From contig JAFGKK010000009.1 in the NCBI GenBank assembly GCA_016928575.1, forward strand, positions 1 through 32,656: DNA of 32,656 bases, in the 5' to 3' direction. Both the position numbers and the translations under genes were made by a program. Of this stretch, positions 1 through 8,754 are shown in pieces; position 1 is the first letter of the stretch, and each line of letters opens with the position of its first letter. The stretch is from Anaerolineales bacterium. Lineage in GTDB: Bacteria; Chloroflexota; Anaerolineae; Anaerolineales; RBG-16-64-43. Below the pieces are notes generated by a model that saw only the letters and a program-made list of their open reading frames with translations, did no database searches and had not been told where the DNA came from.

Positions 1-165
1 AAAAAAAAGTAGGGTGGGTTGGAGGGGCGCCAACCCACCAGAAAAAAAGAGTAGGGTGGGTTGGAGGGGTGCCAACCCACCAGAAAAAAAAGTAGGGTGG
101 GTTGGAGGGGTGCCAAACCACCAGAAAAAAAGAGTAGGGTGGGTTGGAGGGGTGCCAACCCACCC
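1..165. repeat. Four tandem copies of a ~42-bp palindromic repeat
   Basis: Units begin at 9, 51, 92 and 134 (periods 42, 41, 42). Each holds GGTGGGTTGG, a short GC spacer, then CCAACCCACC (one mismatch in copy 3), followed by an A-run. Each copy can therefore fold into a 10-bp hairpin. The array begins at the window edge, so its full length is unknown. There is no unique spacer between copies, so it is not a CRISPR. From 166 to about 330 I see nothing else. Confidence 0.9.
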
Positions 166-336
166 CATGAAGCGGTCCGACCGAATTTCGGCGGGCGGAT
201 CGTTCCCCAACCGCCCTGCCGGAATTCCTCAAATCGAATCCGCGATGCGCCGATCCGTCCTGCGGCGGGAAAAGGAAAGCGTGCGGCGCGGGACGCTAGG
301 CGTTGGATGCTGATCTGCGTTTCGGTATATCTGTGA

Positions 337-342
337 TATGAT
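337..342 (+). promoter_or_regulatory. Extended -10 promoter element for the first propeller gene
   Basis: TATGAT is preceded by TG plus one base (TGATATGAT), matching an extended -10 box. No good -35 hexamer lies 16-18 bases upstream, which fits extended -10 promoters. It sits 33 bases before the start codon at 376, with a Shine-Dalgarno-like AAGGGGG in between. Confidence 0.45.
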
Positions 343-375
343 AAAAACTTACCAATCCTCTTCAAGGGGGCATCC

Positions 376-2130
376 ATGAACGCCGCAACGGTCCGTTTCA
401 CAAAATGGCAGCGGTTTAATCTGGCGCTGGCGGCGTTGGTTTTTCTCGCCGCGCTGGGGTTCTTCGCCGAGTTGTTTTTCGGGAAAACGGGTCGACTCCG
501 ATACGACTTGTTTTCTTGGATCAACGCCGCCCTAGTCGGACTACTCTTATGGGCAAGCCTCGTCTTAGTGATCCGGGCGCTGAACGCGCTCCTGTTTCGA
601 ATCGATTTTGCCGAAACGTCCTTCCGGGTGACTTCCTTCTCCTGGAGGGGGAAGAAGGTCAAGGAGTATCCGTATGCGGAGATCATCCGGATCGCGCGGG
701 GGATCGGCCGGGGCGAGGTGATCGTCGAAGCCGCCAAAAAGTTGCCGTTGAAACTCACCCCGTTTGTGTATGAGGGCCGGGAAAAGCGGTTGCTCGCGCA
801 ATTCGAAAAACGCCTTCCGGAAAAAATCGAACCCGGGTTGGAACAGGCGCTGTTGGTTTTTATAAAGTACGACAAGCTCTCTTACTCCCTGCAGATCGGC
901 ATGCAGGTGCTGTTATTTTCGTTGGTTATTTTGTTGACGGGCTTGGATCTGGTGCGTCCGTATTTCGGCTGGCCGAATGCGGTTTCCCACCAATGGGGCA
1001 CGTTCTATCGGGCTTTTTCGGTTGACAAACACGGCGCCGTTTGGTTTGTTACGAAGAATGTAAATTCCGACGCCGTCCAAGTCGGCCGCCTGCTTGATGG
1101 TTCCGTCGATCGTTGGGATATTCCGTCCGAAGCGCTGGCGGATGACCTTGAGGTTTACGGCACAAGGGCGGTGTTCGGCAATTCCACAGGCAATCCGGTT
1201 CTGTTGTTGGATAAGGCGGTCCTCTTCTGGACGGGCACAGAATGGCTTCGCAAGCCGATCCCGGGGGATTTTTATTGGTCGCGCGGGATTTCCATCTCCG
1301 AGGATGTCTTGCGCTTCATCCAATATGAAGATGGGATTTACCAGCTCCGGTCGTGTCCCTTTGAAGCGCAGGGTTGCGATACCCTTCCCGTTCCGGAGGT
1401 GATCGCCGCGCCCGGCGCCAACCTGGTCTTCTACGGCGGTTCCTTGATCGTCGCCGGCCCGGAGGAAGGGCCGATCACCTTCTATCGAAACGAGGACGGA
1501 AGATGGGATCCCGTCGCCGGCCCGTTGGATCTGAACGAAAACTCTTTATTAGCCTGGACATTTTCCGGCGATGGGACGCTGTGGGTGTTGAGAGGTTTTT
1601 CCACGGGTGGTCATATCCGGGACTACCGCCTCGGTCCCCTGGCATTCGGCCATTGGGATGCCGCTGCGAACGAATGGCATTGGTATGCAGTGAACCCATT
1701 TCCTGAGGGCCTCGCTCAAGAAATCGACGGCATCACCGTGGATCCACGGGGACGAATATGGATTTACGGGAGGTATACAACGCCGAAGGTGAGTCTTGGA
1801 TACGCGGCCGCAGCCTATGTTGTTCACGATGAATTTGCCGACCTGGTCGTTCGCTATACGGATTCAAACTCCAATCTACAGAAAGGCGGGATCGTGCAGG
1901 GGCCTGACGGCAGATTGTGGTCGGCCGATTCCGCCCTGGTCTCACTCGACGCCACAACCGAGGATCTGCCGGCGCCGCTCCCGGCTTGGATCGCCGATTT
2001 GGATAACACCACGGTAATGTTTGTTTTATTGGGAGTGCTGTTTGTCGTTGAGGCCGCTTATTTTATCGTGCAGGCGGTCATGAAACGGGAAGAGAAAAAG
2101 ATCGTGAAGGCGGAAGGGAAAGGCGGATAG
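376..2130 (+). CDS. Membrane protein with PH-like domain and beta-propeller-like ectodomain (paralog 1)
   Basis: The 584-residue product is of unknown function. Predicted hydrophobic helices lie at about 15-33, 51-70, 171-190 and 549-570. Between helices 2 and 3 (about 73-147) is a small beta-rich domain resembling bacterial PH domains, rich in short strands and basic residues. Residues about 205-545 form repeated blades with D-x-x-G-x-x-W-type motifs (for example VDPRGRIWIYG and QGPDGRLWSADS), as in two-component-regulator or NHL-like propellers. By topology the propeller should be outside and the PH-like part inside. The start at 376 has AAGGGGG seven bases upstream. The next gene is a full-length paralog. 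A sensor or surface-binding role is possible, but nothing catalytic is visible. Confidence 0.8.
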   Translation: MNAATVRFTKWQRFNLALAALVFLAALGFFAELFFGKTGRLRYDLFSWINAALVGLLLWASLVLVIRALNALLFRIDFAETSFRVTSFSWRGKKVKEYPYAEIIRIARGIGRGEVIVEAAKKLPLKLTPFVYEGREKRLLAQFEKRLPEKIEPGLEQALLVFIKYDKLSYSLQIGMQVLLFSLVILLTGLDLVRPYFGWPNAVSHQWGTFYRAFSVDKHGAVWFVTKNVNSDAVQVGRLLDGSVDRWDIPSEALADDLEVYGTRAVFGNSTGNPVLLLDKAVLFWTGTEWLRKPIPGDFYWSRGISISEDVLRFIQYEDGIYQLRSCPFEAQGCDTLPVPEVIAAPGANLVFYGGSLIVAGPEEGPITFYRNEDGRWDPVAGPLDLNENSLLAWTFSGDGTLWVLRGFSTGGHIRDYRLGPLAFGHWDAAANEWHWYAVNPFPEGLAQEIDGITVDPRGRIWIYGRYTTPKVSLGYAAAAYVVHDEFADLVVRYTDSNSNLQKGGIVQGPDGRLWSADSALVSLDATTEDLPAPLPAWIADLDNTTVMFVLLGVLFVVEAAYFIVQAVMKREEKKIVKAEGKGG

Positions 2131-2151
2131 GAAATTTCCGAACCGTCTTTA

Positions 2152-2191
2152 CTAGGGTGGGCTGTTGCTGCACCGGCCCGCCCTGCTTTTC
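2152..2191 (+). terminator. Possible terminator hairpin between the two paralogs
   Basis: AGGGTGGGC and GCCCGCCCT can pair over nine positions with one G-U wobble around a 13-base loop, followed by GCTTTT. The left arm resembles the tandem repeat unit at the window start, so it may instead be a decayed single copy of that repeat. Confidence 0.35.
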
Positions 2192-2240
2192 CCATCCGGA
2201 TTACAATAATTTTAATCCATTTCTTCCCTCGGGGGCCATG

Positions 2241-4040
2241 ATGACGAATATGACGCTTCGCTTTTCGAAGGTCCAACGCGGATTGATGGTCTTTTCGGCG
2301 CTGATCTGCGCCGCCATGCCGGTGTTCTTTCTCTGGGCCGTTTTGGCAATTTGCGGTATCGGCCTGCCGGGGGATCTGCGTCTCCTTCCTTGCGGAATTG
2401 CCGCCGTTCTCGTTTTTTTAGGATTGGGATTCACCTTTGTCGCTTTTCTTACCGCCATCCGCGCATGTAATTGCCATTCCTTTCGGTTGGAATTCCTGGA
2501 ATCCACTTTCCGAATCCGATCGTTCACCTGGAGAGGAAAGAAGGAATCCGAATACCGCTATGAGGATGTCCTGACGGCGAAGCGGGGAACAGTCCGGGGC
2601 GAATTGATCCTGGAAATCGCCGGATCGAAACCCCTGCGGCTGACGCCGTTTCTGTATGAAGGCAAAGAAAAAAGGCTGCTTGCGGAATTGGAGCGGCGCC
2701 TTCCGCCCGGCAGGATGGAGCCCGACCTGGGGAATGCGCTTACCCGTTTTCGCAAGTACGACAAGCTCCTCTATCCGGTCCTGATCGCGATCCTGGCGGG
2801 GTTGTTGCTCAACGCCGGCCAAAGCATGGCGGTCGATGTCCTCCGGCAGTTCGGCGCTTGGCGGAACGCCGTGCCGTGGGATTTGCACACCCACTACCGG
2901 ACCGTTTCGGCCCAGGATACCGGCGACGTTTGGTTCGCCGATTACACCCTGGCATCCGAGGATGCGCGCATCGGAGTAATCCGGGACGGATCCGCGCAAT
3001 ATTGGAATTTTCCCGCGGCGGTTTTTCAGGATGACGACAGTTCCTACGACATCCTTGGCGTTTGGGGCGATCCGGGCGGGAACCCGGCGGTGATATTCGA
3101 ATCCTATGTGGCGATATGGGACGGGGCCGAATGGCGGACGTTCGCGCTTCCGGGGGATGTTCCCCGGTACCTGGGATATGCGGTTTATAAATATTCCCTG
3201 GTATACCTGTCTGCGGAGCAAGACGGATACCGATTTTGGTCCTGCAATCTTGGTTCGATCCACTGCGATTCCCTTCCCATCCCGGACGCGTTGGCCGAAG
3301 CCGACCTTCAACCGGTTTCCTTCCGGGGCTTTCCTTCCGGGCCGGTGCTGGCGGCGGGAAGCGGGACGAAACCGGTTTCTTTTTACCGGTTTGCGGCGGG
3401 GCATTGGGCCGCCGTCGGCGGACCGCTCCCGTTTTCCACACGGTTCTTCCTGGGCTTTACGGTTTCGTCGGAGGAAACGTTGTGGGTTGCACGGGATTTG
3501 GATTTGGCTCCCGGAGATATGCGCTATTCCTCGGGTCCGTTGGCATTCGGACATTGGGATGCCGGCGCCGGCGAGTGGCAGTGGAGCGCCACGGCCGAAT
3601 TCCCCGGCACGTTCGAGCAGGGCGTGGAAGGCATGGAGGTCGATCTGCAAGGAAGGATCTGGGTTGTCGGCCACTACCGCACGGCGGACATCGGCATCGG
3701 AGATACGGCCGCCGCCTACGTCGTCCGCGGGGAATCGGCCGTGGAAGTCGTCCGCTACACCGACGAGGACTCCAATTTTCAGATCGGGATCGGCGACTGC
3801 GCGATGGTCCAAGCTCCCGATGGAAAGCTCTGGACGTGCGATTCCGGATTGGTCTCGCTGGACGCGGCCGCGGAGGAGTTGACGCCGCCGCTTCCCGCCT
3901 GGCTGGTGGAGTTGGGTCTGCACAAATACCAGATGATCCTGCTCGGGTTGATTTGCGGTTTGGAGGTTTTGTATTTCCTTGTCGTAGGAATCGTATACCT
4001 GAAGCGGAGGAAAGCCGAATCCGCAAATATCCGTGGCTGA
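2241..4040 (+). CDS. Membrane protein with PH-like domain and beta-propeller-like ectodomain (paralog 2)
   Basis: This 599-residue protein is co-linear with the gene just upstream: two N-terminal helices, a PH-like segment (FRIRSFTWRGKKESEYRYED region), a third helix, a propeller-like region and a C-terminal helix. Shared stretches include GPLAFGHWDA, LTPFLYEGKEKRLLA (one or two changes) and LVSLDAAAEEL. I chose the ATG at 2241 because it makes the N-terminus start at the same distance from the RF-S/T-K motif as in paralog 1; ATGs at 2238 and 2250 are alternatives. The protein ends in KRRKAE-type basic residues, consistent with a cytoplasmic C-terminus. This is a tandem duplication that has diverged substantially. 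Function unknown. Confidence 0.8.
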   Translation: MTNMTLRFSKVQRGLMVFSALICAAMPVFFLWAVLAICGIGLPGDLRLLPCGIAAVLVFLGLGFTFVAFLTAIRACNCHSFRLEFLESTFRIRSFTWRGKKESEYRYEDVLTAKRGTVRGELILEIAGSKPLRLTPFLYEGKEKRLLAELERRLPPGRMEPDLGNALTRFRKYDKLLYPVLIAILAGLLLNAGQSMAVDVLRQFGAWRNAVPWDLHTHYRTVSAQDTGDVWFADYTLASEDARIGVIRDGSAQYWNFPAAVFQDDDSSYDILGVWGDPGGNPAVIFESYVAIWDGAEWRTFALPGDVPRYLGYAVYKYSLVYLSAEQDGYRFWSCNLGSIHCDSLPIPDALAEADLQPVSFRGFPSGPVLAAGSGTKPVSFYRFAAGHWAAVGGPLPFSTRFFLGFTVSSEETLWVARDLDLAPGDMRYSSGPLAFGHWDAGAGEWQWSATAEFPGTFEQGVEGMEVDLQGRIWVVGHYRTADIGIGDTAAAYVVRGESAVEVVRYTDEDSNFQIGIGDCAMVQAPDGKLWTCDSGLVSLDAAAEELTPPLPAWLVELGLHKYQMILLGLICGLEVLYFLVVGIVYLKRRKAESANIRG

Positions 4041-4071
4041 CGGCGCCGCGGTCTCCCTTTCCCGCCGATCG

Positions 4072-4077
4072 TATAAT
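4072..4077 (+). promoter_or_regulatory. Consensus -10 box, likely promoter of the MFS gene
   Basis: TATAAT occurs 32 bases past the stop of the upstream gene. No convincing -35 box is visible. If used, transcripts of the transporter gene would have a leader of about 210 nt. Confidence 0.4.
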
Positions 4078-4157
4078 AGACGAGGCGCTCTTTCGGGCCT
4101 GCTGGCTATGAACGGGAACGCTATTGCTGGTGTAAGCTCCGCAATCTGGTGATCGCC

Positions 4158-4182
4158 ATCCCGGCGGAATCCGCGCCGGGAT
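4158..4182 (+). promoter_or_regulatory. Strong hairpin in the MFS leader
   Basis: ATCCCGGCG and CGCCGGGAT form a perfect 9-bp stem around a 7-base loop. It is followed by CCGGGGTTTTCC, so it could act as an attenuator-like structure. It fits no riboswitch class I recognise. Confidence 0.3.
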
Positions 4183-4294
4183 CCGGGGTTTTCCGAACAG
4201 GCCCCCCGCACGCAACGAACGGGCTTGACAGTCCGGAGGATGCCTTTGCCTCCTTTGGACAGCCCCGTGCAATTTCTAGGGAGTCCATCGCGGG

Positions 4295-5599
4295 ATGAAT
4301 CCGTGGTTTCTCGATGACCGCAGGCTGAAGACCCTGCGCGAGGCGGTGGGGGGGCGGCTGGCGCAGTTCGCCTATCCGCCGGGGTTGGATAGGACCGCCC
4401 GCGACAACTACCGCAACGTCCAGGTCGACGCGGTCGGGATCGGACTCTCCGCCGCCGCCACCCCTTTCCTGCCGGTATTCCTGGCACGGCTTGGCGCCGG
4501 CGCGTTCGAAGTCGGCCTGCTGACCGTCATGCCGGCCGTGGCCGGATTGATCTTCGCCCTCGCCATCGGCCGCTTCCTCAACGCACGCCGCAACATCGTC
4601 CCCTGGTTCAGCTTCTCGCGCTTCCTGGTCGTTTCCTCGTACGCCGCCACCGGCGCCGCGCCGTTCCTCGTCCCGCGCGAGTGGCTCATTCCGGCCGTGA
4701 TCGGAATCTGGGCGGCGGCGACGATTCCGCAGACGCTCGTCAACGTCGCCTTCTCGGTGGTGATGAACGCCGTGGCCGGGCCGGGCGGGCGCTACGATCT
4801 GCTCAGCCGCCGCTGGACGATCCTCGGATTCACCAGCGCAGTCTTCGTCCTCGCCGCCGGCGCGGTCCTGGACCGGATCGCCTTCCCGGTCAACTACCAG
4901 GCGGTCTTCCTGGCGTTGTCCGTCGGCGGATTGATCAGCCTGAGGTTTTCCAGCCATATCGTGCTCCCGGAGCGCGCCTCGCAGCCGGCGGCCAAAGGCG
5001 CCTCCTGGCGGAATACGCTGCGGGACTACATCCGCTTGGTCCGTTCGCGGCCGGATTTTCTCTCGTTCACGCTCAAGCGGTTTGTGTTCTTCGCCGGAGT
5101 CACACTTGCCCAGCCGATCCTGCCGCTGTACTACGTGCGCACCATCCGGGCGTCGGATTCCTGGATCGGCGCGATCAGCATGGTGACGACGGTGGTGATG
5201 CTGGCCGGGTATCCGTTGTGGGCGCGCCAATCGCGGGTTCGCGGCTCGCGGTTCGTCCTGCTGGCGACGACGTTCGGCGTGGGGCTGTTCCCGCTGCTGG
5301 TGGCCTTTACCCGCCGGGTGGAGGTGATCGCACTACTGGCCGGATTGATGGGCATGTTCCAAGCGGGGGTCGACCTGGTGCTCTTCGACGAATTGATGAA
5401 GACGATTCCGGAGGAGTACAGCGCGCTGTTCGTCTCCTTCTCCCAGTTGTTCACCTACCTCCCGACCGTGGCGGCCCCTTTGCTCGGAACGCTGCTCGCG
5501 GAAGGAATCGGGCTGGGGGGCGCATTGGTCGCGGCGGCGGTCCTGCGCTTGGCGGGAACGGCGCTGTTCGCGGTCCGGGAGCGAGCGCCGGCGGGTTGA
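4295..5599 (+). CDS. Major facilitator superfamily transporter
   Basis: This 434-residue protein has about ten to twelve hydrophobic segments and short charged loops, the size and shape of an MFS permease. After a soluble N-terminal stretch of about 45 residues, the first helices carry GLSAAATPFLPVFLARLGAG, followed by a GRFLNARR loop that resembles the MFS motif between helices 2 and 3. A central cytoplasmic loop (about 225-250, basic) separates the two six-helix halves. It stands alone behind a 250-bp gap with a possible promoter and hairpin. I see no SD better than GCGGG just before the ATG. The substrate cannot be told from sequence; drug or sugar efflux are both possible. Confidence 0.85.
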   Translation: MNPWFLDDRRLKTLREAVGGRLAQFAYPPGLDRTARDNYRNVQVDAVGIGLSAAATPFLPVFLARLGAGAFEVGLLTVMPAVAGLIFALAIGRFLNARRNIVPWFSFSRFLVVSSYAATGAAPFLVPREWLIPAVIGIWAAATIPQTLVNVAFSVVMNAVAGPGGRYDLLSRRWTILGFTSAVFVLAAGAVLDRIAFPVNYQAVFLALSVGGLISLRFSSHIVLPERASQPAAKGASWRNTLRDYIRLVRSRPDFLSFTLKRFVFFAGVTLAQPILPLYYVRTIRASDSWIGAISMVTTVVMLAGYPLWARQSRVRGSRFVLLATTFGVGLFPLLVAFTRRVEVIALLAGLMGMFQAGVDLVLFDELMKTIPEEYSALFVSFSQLFTYLPTVAAPLLGTLLAEGIGLGGALVAAAVLRLAGTALFAVRERAPAG

Positions 5600-6209
5600 G
5601 GCCGGATATTTGGATCTGCAAAACGGCACGAAGAACAGCCCGAAGAACACGGAGAATAACCCACAGCGCGGGAAGCCTCCCGCTGATCCCGCTTCCCCCG
5701 ATTCGCGAGCCCGCCCCGGACTCCGCTTCCCCCAACATAGAGCATGCCGAGGGCGGGCGCAAGAAGGCTGGGCCGGGCCGGGGGGCAGGCGTGAGGGCGG
5801 GCGCGAGGTATTCCTCATCATCCCGCAGCAGCGGGGTAAAGCCGCTTTCTTGTCATCCTATGTCCGGGGAAGGATTTGCATCGGTGCATGAAGATATTCC
5901 GCTTTCCCCTGCCTGGCCGGCTTCTCGTATGGTCTCAGGATCTTGGCGCTTCCCGCGGCTTTCCGGTCACTCTATCTGCCGCTTCGAGGAAAGCGGAGGA
6001 AAAGACCGGGCGACATGGACATGCCGCCGGGCGGAGACCCGGCAGGATCGGACGACTGCTGGTAAACTTAGCAGACTGTTGAAGCAGGGGAATGTGGCGG
6101 TGCCGCGGCTCCGGAGGTTTTCCGGGGCGGATCCGACCGGCTTTTTCCCGCGGCCGGTTGGGTGAAGCGCGGCTCCGCCGAGTCCCAAGCCCTCGCACAA
6201 GGAGTCCTC
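5600..6209. other. 610-bp gap without a convincing gene
   Basis: The stretch is GC-rich with several open but unlikely frames. I found no tRNA-like cloverleaf, no clear terminator and no good promoter. A frame running into the next gene from 6162 has no SD, whereas the ATG at 6210 does. Confidence 0.6.
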
Positions 6210-7595
6210 ATGACCACCAAAGTGCAAGCGAGCCCCGCACCGGTCAACGACAAGCGCGAAATCAACGGTTGGGCGATGTACGACTGGGCGAACTCCGCCT
6301 TCTCGACGACCGTCGGCACCGTCTTCCTCGGCCCTTACGTGGCGAGCCTGGCGGCCCAGGCGGCCGAGGGGGCGCAGGACGGGATGGCGCGGCTGCTTGG
6401 CATCCCCATTGCGCCGGATTCCTTCTTTCCCTACTGCGTGTCGATCTCGGTCGGCCTGCAGGTCCTGTTCCTGCCGATCCTCGGCGCGATCGCCGATTAC
6501 TCGCACCTGCGCAAGCAGTTGATGCAGCTCTTCGCCGTGACCGGCGCCGTCGCGACCATCGCGTTGTTCCTGACCACCGCGCCGGTTTGGTGGCTCGGCG
6601 GCCTGCTCTATATGATCGCCAACCTGGCCTTCGGCGCGGCGATCGTGTTCTACAACGCCTACCTGCCCGACATTGCCAGTCCGGACCAGCGCGACCGGGT
6701 TTCCTCCTTCGGCTGGGCGATGGGCTACCTCGGCGGCGGCTTGCTGCTGGTGCTGAACCTGGCCTTTTACATGCTGCGCGACAAGCTCGGCGTGCCCACC
6801 GACCTGGCGGTGCGGATCAACCTGGCCTCGGCCGGGATCTGGTGGCTGGGATTCTCCTTCTTCACCTGGCTGCGGCTCCATCCGCGCTACGCGCGCAGGC
6901 CGTTGCCGCAGGGCGAGACCTACGCCAGCGTCGGATTCAAGCAGTTGTGGTCCACGATCCGTGAAATGAAGAACTTCCCCGAAACGCTCAAGTTCCTGGT
7001 GGCGTATTTCCTGTACAACGACGGGATCCAAACCGTGATCGCCGTCTCGGCCACCTTCGCCGCGGCGCCGCTGCTGCGCGGCGGGCTGGAAATCAAGCAG
7101 GAGCAGTTGACGATCGTCATCCTGATGATCCAGTTCGTGGCCTTCTTCGGCGCGCTGCTTTGGGGCCGGCTGGCCAAGCTGATGGGGGCGAAGCGCTCGA
7201 TCGTCCTCAGCCTGGTGATCTGGGCCGGGGTGGTGATCTACGCCTACGGCGGGATGTACGGAGAATCGCGGCTGGCGGAGTTCTTCGTCCTGGGGGGGTT
7301 CATCGCACTGGTGATGGGCGGTTCGCAGGCCATCAGCCGCAGCCTGTTCGCCCAGATGATCCCGGCCGGCAAGGAAGCCGAGTATTATTCCTTTTATGAA
7401 GTCAGCGAGCGCGGCACGTCGTGGATCGGCCCGATGCTGTTCGGGCTGGTCAATCAGATCTTCGGCAGCCTGCGGCCGGCGATCCTCTCGCTGATTTTCT
7501 TCTTCGTGATGGGGCTGATCATCCTGCCGCTGGTGAACACCGACAAGGCGGTGGCGGACCTCAAGGCGTTCGAGGCGGGGGAAACCCGACCCTAA
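6210..7595 (+). CDS. UMF1-family MFS transporter
   Basis: The protein has 461 residues from the ATG at 6210, which has AAGGAG at 6199-6204; the in-frame ATG at 6162 lacks an SD. The N-terminal motif INGWAMYDWANSAFSTTVGT is characteristic of the UMF1 (YxiO-like, Atg22-related) family, in which the YDWANSAF core is conserved. About twelve membrane segments follow, and the SRSLFAQMIPAGKEAEYYSFYE region in the second half is another family hallmark. The yeast relative Atg22 effluxes amino acids from the vacuole; bacterial substrates are unknown. The stop codon lies inside the palindromic terminator that follows, so the last residues (TRP) are encoded by the repeat. Confidence 0.9.
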   Translation: MTTKVQASPAPVNDKREINGWAMYDWANSAFSTTVGTVFLGPYVASLAAQAAEGAQDGMARLLGIPIAPDSFFPYCVSISVGLQVLFLPILGAIADYSHLRKQLMQLFAVTGAVATIALFLTTAPVWWLGGLLYMIANLAFGAAIVFYNAYLPDIASPDQRDRVSSFGWAMGYLGGGLLLVLNLAFYMLRDKLGVPTDLAVRINLASAGIWWLGFSFFTWLRLHPRYARRPLPQGETYASVGFKQLWSTIREMKNFPETLKFLVAYFLYNDGIQTVIAVSATFAAAPLLRGGLEIKQEQLTIVILMIQFVAFFGALLWGRLAKLMGAKRSIVLSLVIWAGVVIYAYGGMYGESRLAEFFVLGGFIALVMGGSQAISRSLFAQMIPAGKEAEYYSFYEVSERGTSWIGPMLFGLVNQIFGSLRPAILSLIFFFVMGLIILPLVNTDKAVADLKAFEAGETRP

Positions 7596-7648
7596 GGGTT
7601 CCCAAGGGTTCCCCCCGACCCTTAAGAACCCTTAGGGTCGGACTTTTT
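7586..7648 (+). terminator. Palindromic terminator overlapping the UMF1 stop codon
   Basis: CCGACCCTAAGGGTT (7586-7600) pairs perfectly with AACCCTTAGGGTCGG (7627-7641), a 15-bp stem with further internal repeats in the loop. A T5 run follows at 7644-7648. It lies between convergent genes and should stop the + strand transcript. A closely related palindrome recurs at 9449-9504, so it belongs to a repeat family. Confidence 0.75.
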
Positions 7649-7998
7649 CAATTCAGCTGAGATTGAGGGGCCTTCGCCAGAACCTGCTCGACCATTTGCC
7701 GCAGGTACGGGTACGGCAGTGCGCCGACTTGCTGGTGCACTACTTGGCCGCCTTGGAAAATCAACATCGTGGGAATGCCTTGTATGCCGTAGCGCATCGC
7801 CCATTCCGGATTCTCCTCGGTGTTCACCTTGGCCACCACCAACCGGCCCGCGTATACCTCGGCCAGCTTCTCGAGGGCGGGGGCCACCATCCGGCAGGGC
7901 AGGCACCACGGCGCCCAGAAATCCACCAGCACCGGCATCGGCGATTGCAGGACGGTCTTTTCAAACGCGGGGTCGGTCACGTGAATCGGTACGTTCAT
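7648..7998 (-). CDS. Thioredoxin
   Basis: This 116-residue protein has the size and fold signature of a classic thioredoxin: [20 protein letters not shown] carries the redox CxxC (WCLPC, where typical thioredoxins have WCGPC), and [11 protein letters not shown] holds the conserved cis-proline. It reduces protein disulfides in the cytoplasm using electrons from thioredoxin reductase. The start has CGGAGGA seven or eight bases upstream. It is convergent with the UMF1 gene and divergent from the sigma-factor gene. The Leu in place of Gly in the active site should shift the redox potential, but many bacterial thioredoxins vary at this position. Confidence 0.93.
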   Translation of the reverse strand: MNVPIHVTDPAFEKTVLQSPMPVLVDFWAPWCLPCRMVAPALEKLAEVYAGRLVVAKVNTEENPEWAMRYGIQGIPTMLIFQGGQVVHQQVGALPYPYLRQMVEQVLAKAPQSQLN

Positions 7999-8145
7999 CG
8001 TTCCTCCGGGTTCTCGGGTTTTTCCTTATGTTAAATGCCGGTGCCGGGGAAAGGTGACAAAACCGGCGGGAAAGCAAAAACCGGTGATTGCGGGCGGTGG
8101 GGGCGGGGCCGGCGTCACGTTTCCGGCGGAACGGCATCCAAATCT

Positions 8146-8754
8146 ATGGACCATACTAGATCCGAATCCGCGCTCTTGGAACGGGTCCGCGCCGGCGATC
8201 AACGCGCCTGCGCGGAATGTGTGGAGATTCATGCGCCAGGCATCTACCGCCTGGCGCTGCGGATGATGCGCAACGAGTCCGATGCCGAGGATGTGGTCCA
8301 GGAGACTTTTCTGAGCGCGTTCAAGGGGATCGACCGGTTCGACGGCCGGTCGCAATTGCGATCCTGGCTCTACCGAATCGCCTACAACGCGGCGCTGATG
8401 CGTCTGCGGCGCACTGCTCCCGAGACGGTTGCGGTGGATGAGGCGGCCGATCCGGAGGATGGCGCGACCGTTCCACAGGCGTTGTTCGACTGGCGCGATC
8501 ATCCGGAGGCGGAATTGGAGAGGGCCGAGGCCCGTGCGGAACTCGAGCGGGCGGTGCGGGAACTGCCGGAGAAGCTGCGGGCGGCGTTCGTGATGCGCGA
8601 ATTGGAGAACCTTTCGACCGAGGAAGCGGCGGCTGCGTTAAACGTTTCGGAGGACGTCGTCAAGACCCGCCTGCACCGGGCGCGGCTATGGCTGCGCGAG
8701 CGCTTGACGGCCTACTTCGCCGCTCCGGCGGCGGGCGCGGAGGCGGAACGATGA
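8146..8754 (+). CDS. ECF-type RNA polymerase sigma factor
   Basis: This 202-residue sigma-70 family protein has only regions 2 and 4. Region 2 (about 10-85) holds SDAEDVVQETFLSAFKGI and LRSWLYRIAYNAAL, the -10 binding and core-binding motifs. Region 4 (about 130-190) holds LPEKLRAAFVMRELENLST and a helix-turn-helix ending in VVKTRLHRARLWLRE. The start at 8146 is chosen because the homologous region begins just after it; its SD is weak. The stop overlaps the next ATG (ATGA), so it is translationally coupled to a zinc-finger anti-sigma factor. Such pairs usually respond to envelope or redox stress; the divergent thioredoxin gene would fit a redox regulon, but this is inference. Confidence 0.92.
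   Translation: MDHTRSESALLERVRAGDQRACAECVEIHAPGIYRLALRMMRNESDAEDVVQETFLSAFKGIDRFDGRSQLRSWLYRIAYNAALMRLRRTAPETVAVDEAADPEDGATVPQALFDWRDHPEAELERAEARAELERAVRELPEKLRAAFVMRELENLSTEEAAAALNVSEDVVKTRLHRARLWLRERLTAYFAAPAAGAEAER

Noticed and set aside
1-165. Possible CRISPR array
   Set aside because: Repeat units follow each other directly with only A-runs between them; there are no unique spacers and no cas genes.
2418-4487. A 689-codon open frame on the minus strand
   Set aside because: It lies opposite the second propeller gene, whose paralog supports the plus strand. The translation is Arg/Pro-rich without any known motif, typical for the antisense of a GC-rich gene.
5600-6209. Short open frames in the gap before the UMF1 gene
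   Set aside because: No SD, no known motif, low-complexity Arg/Pro/Gly content.
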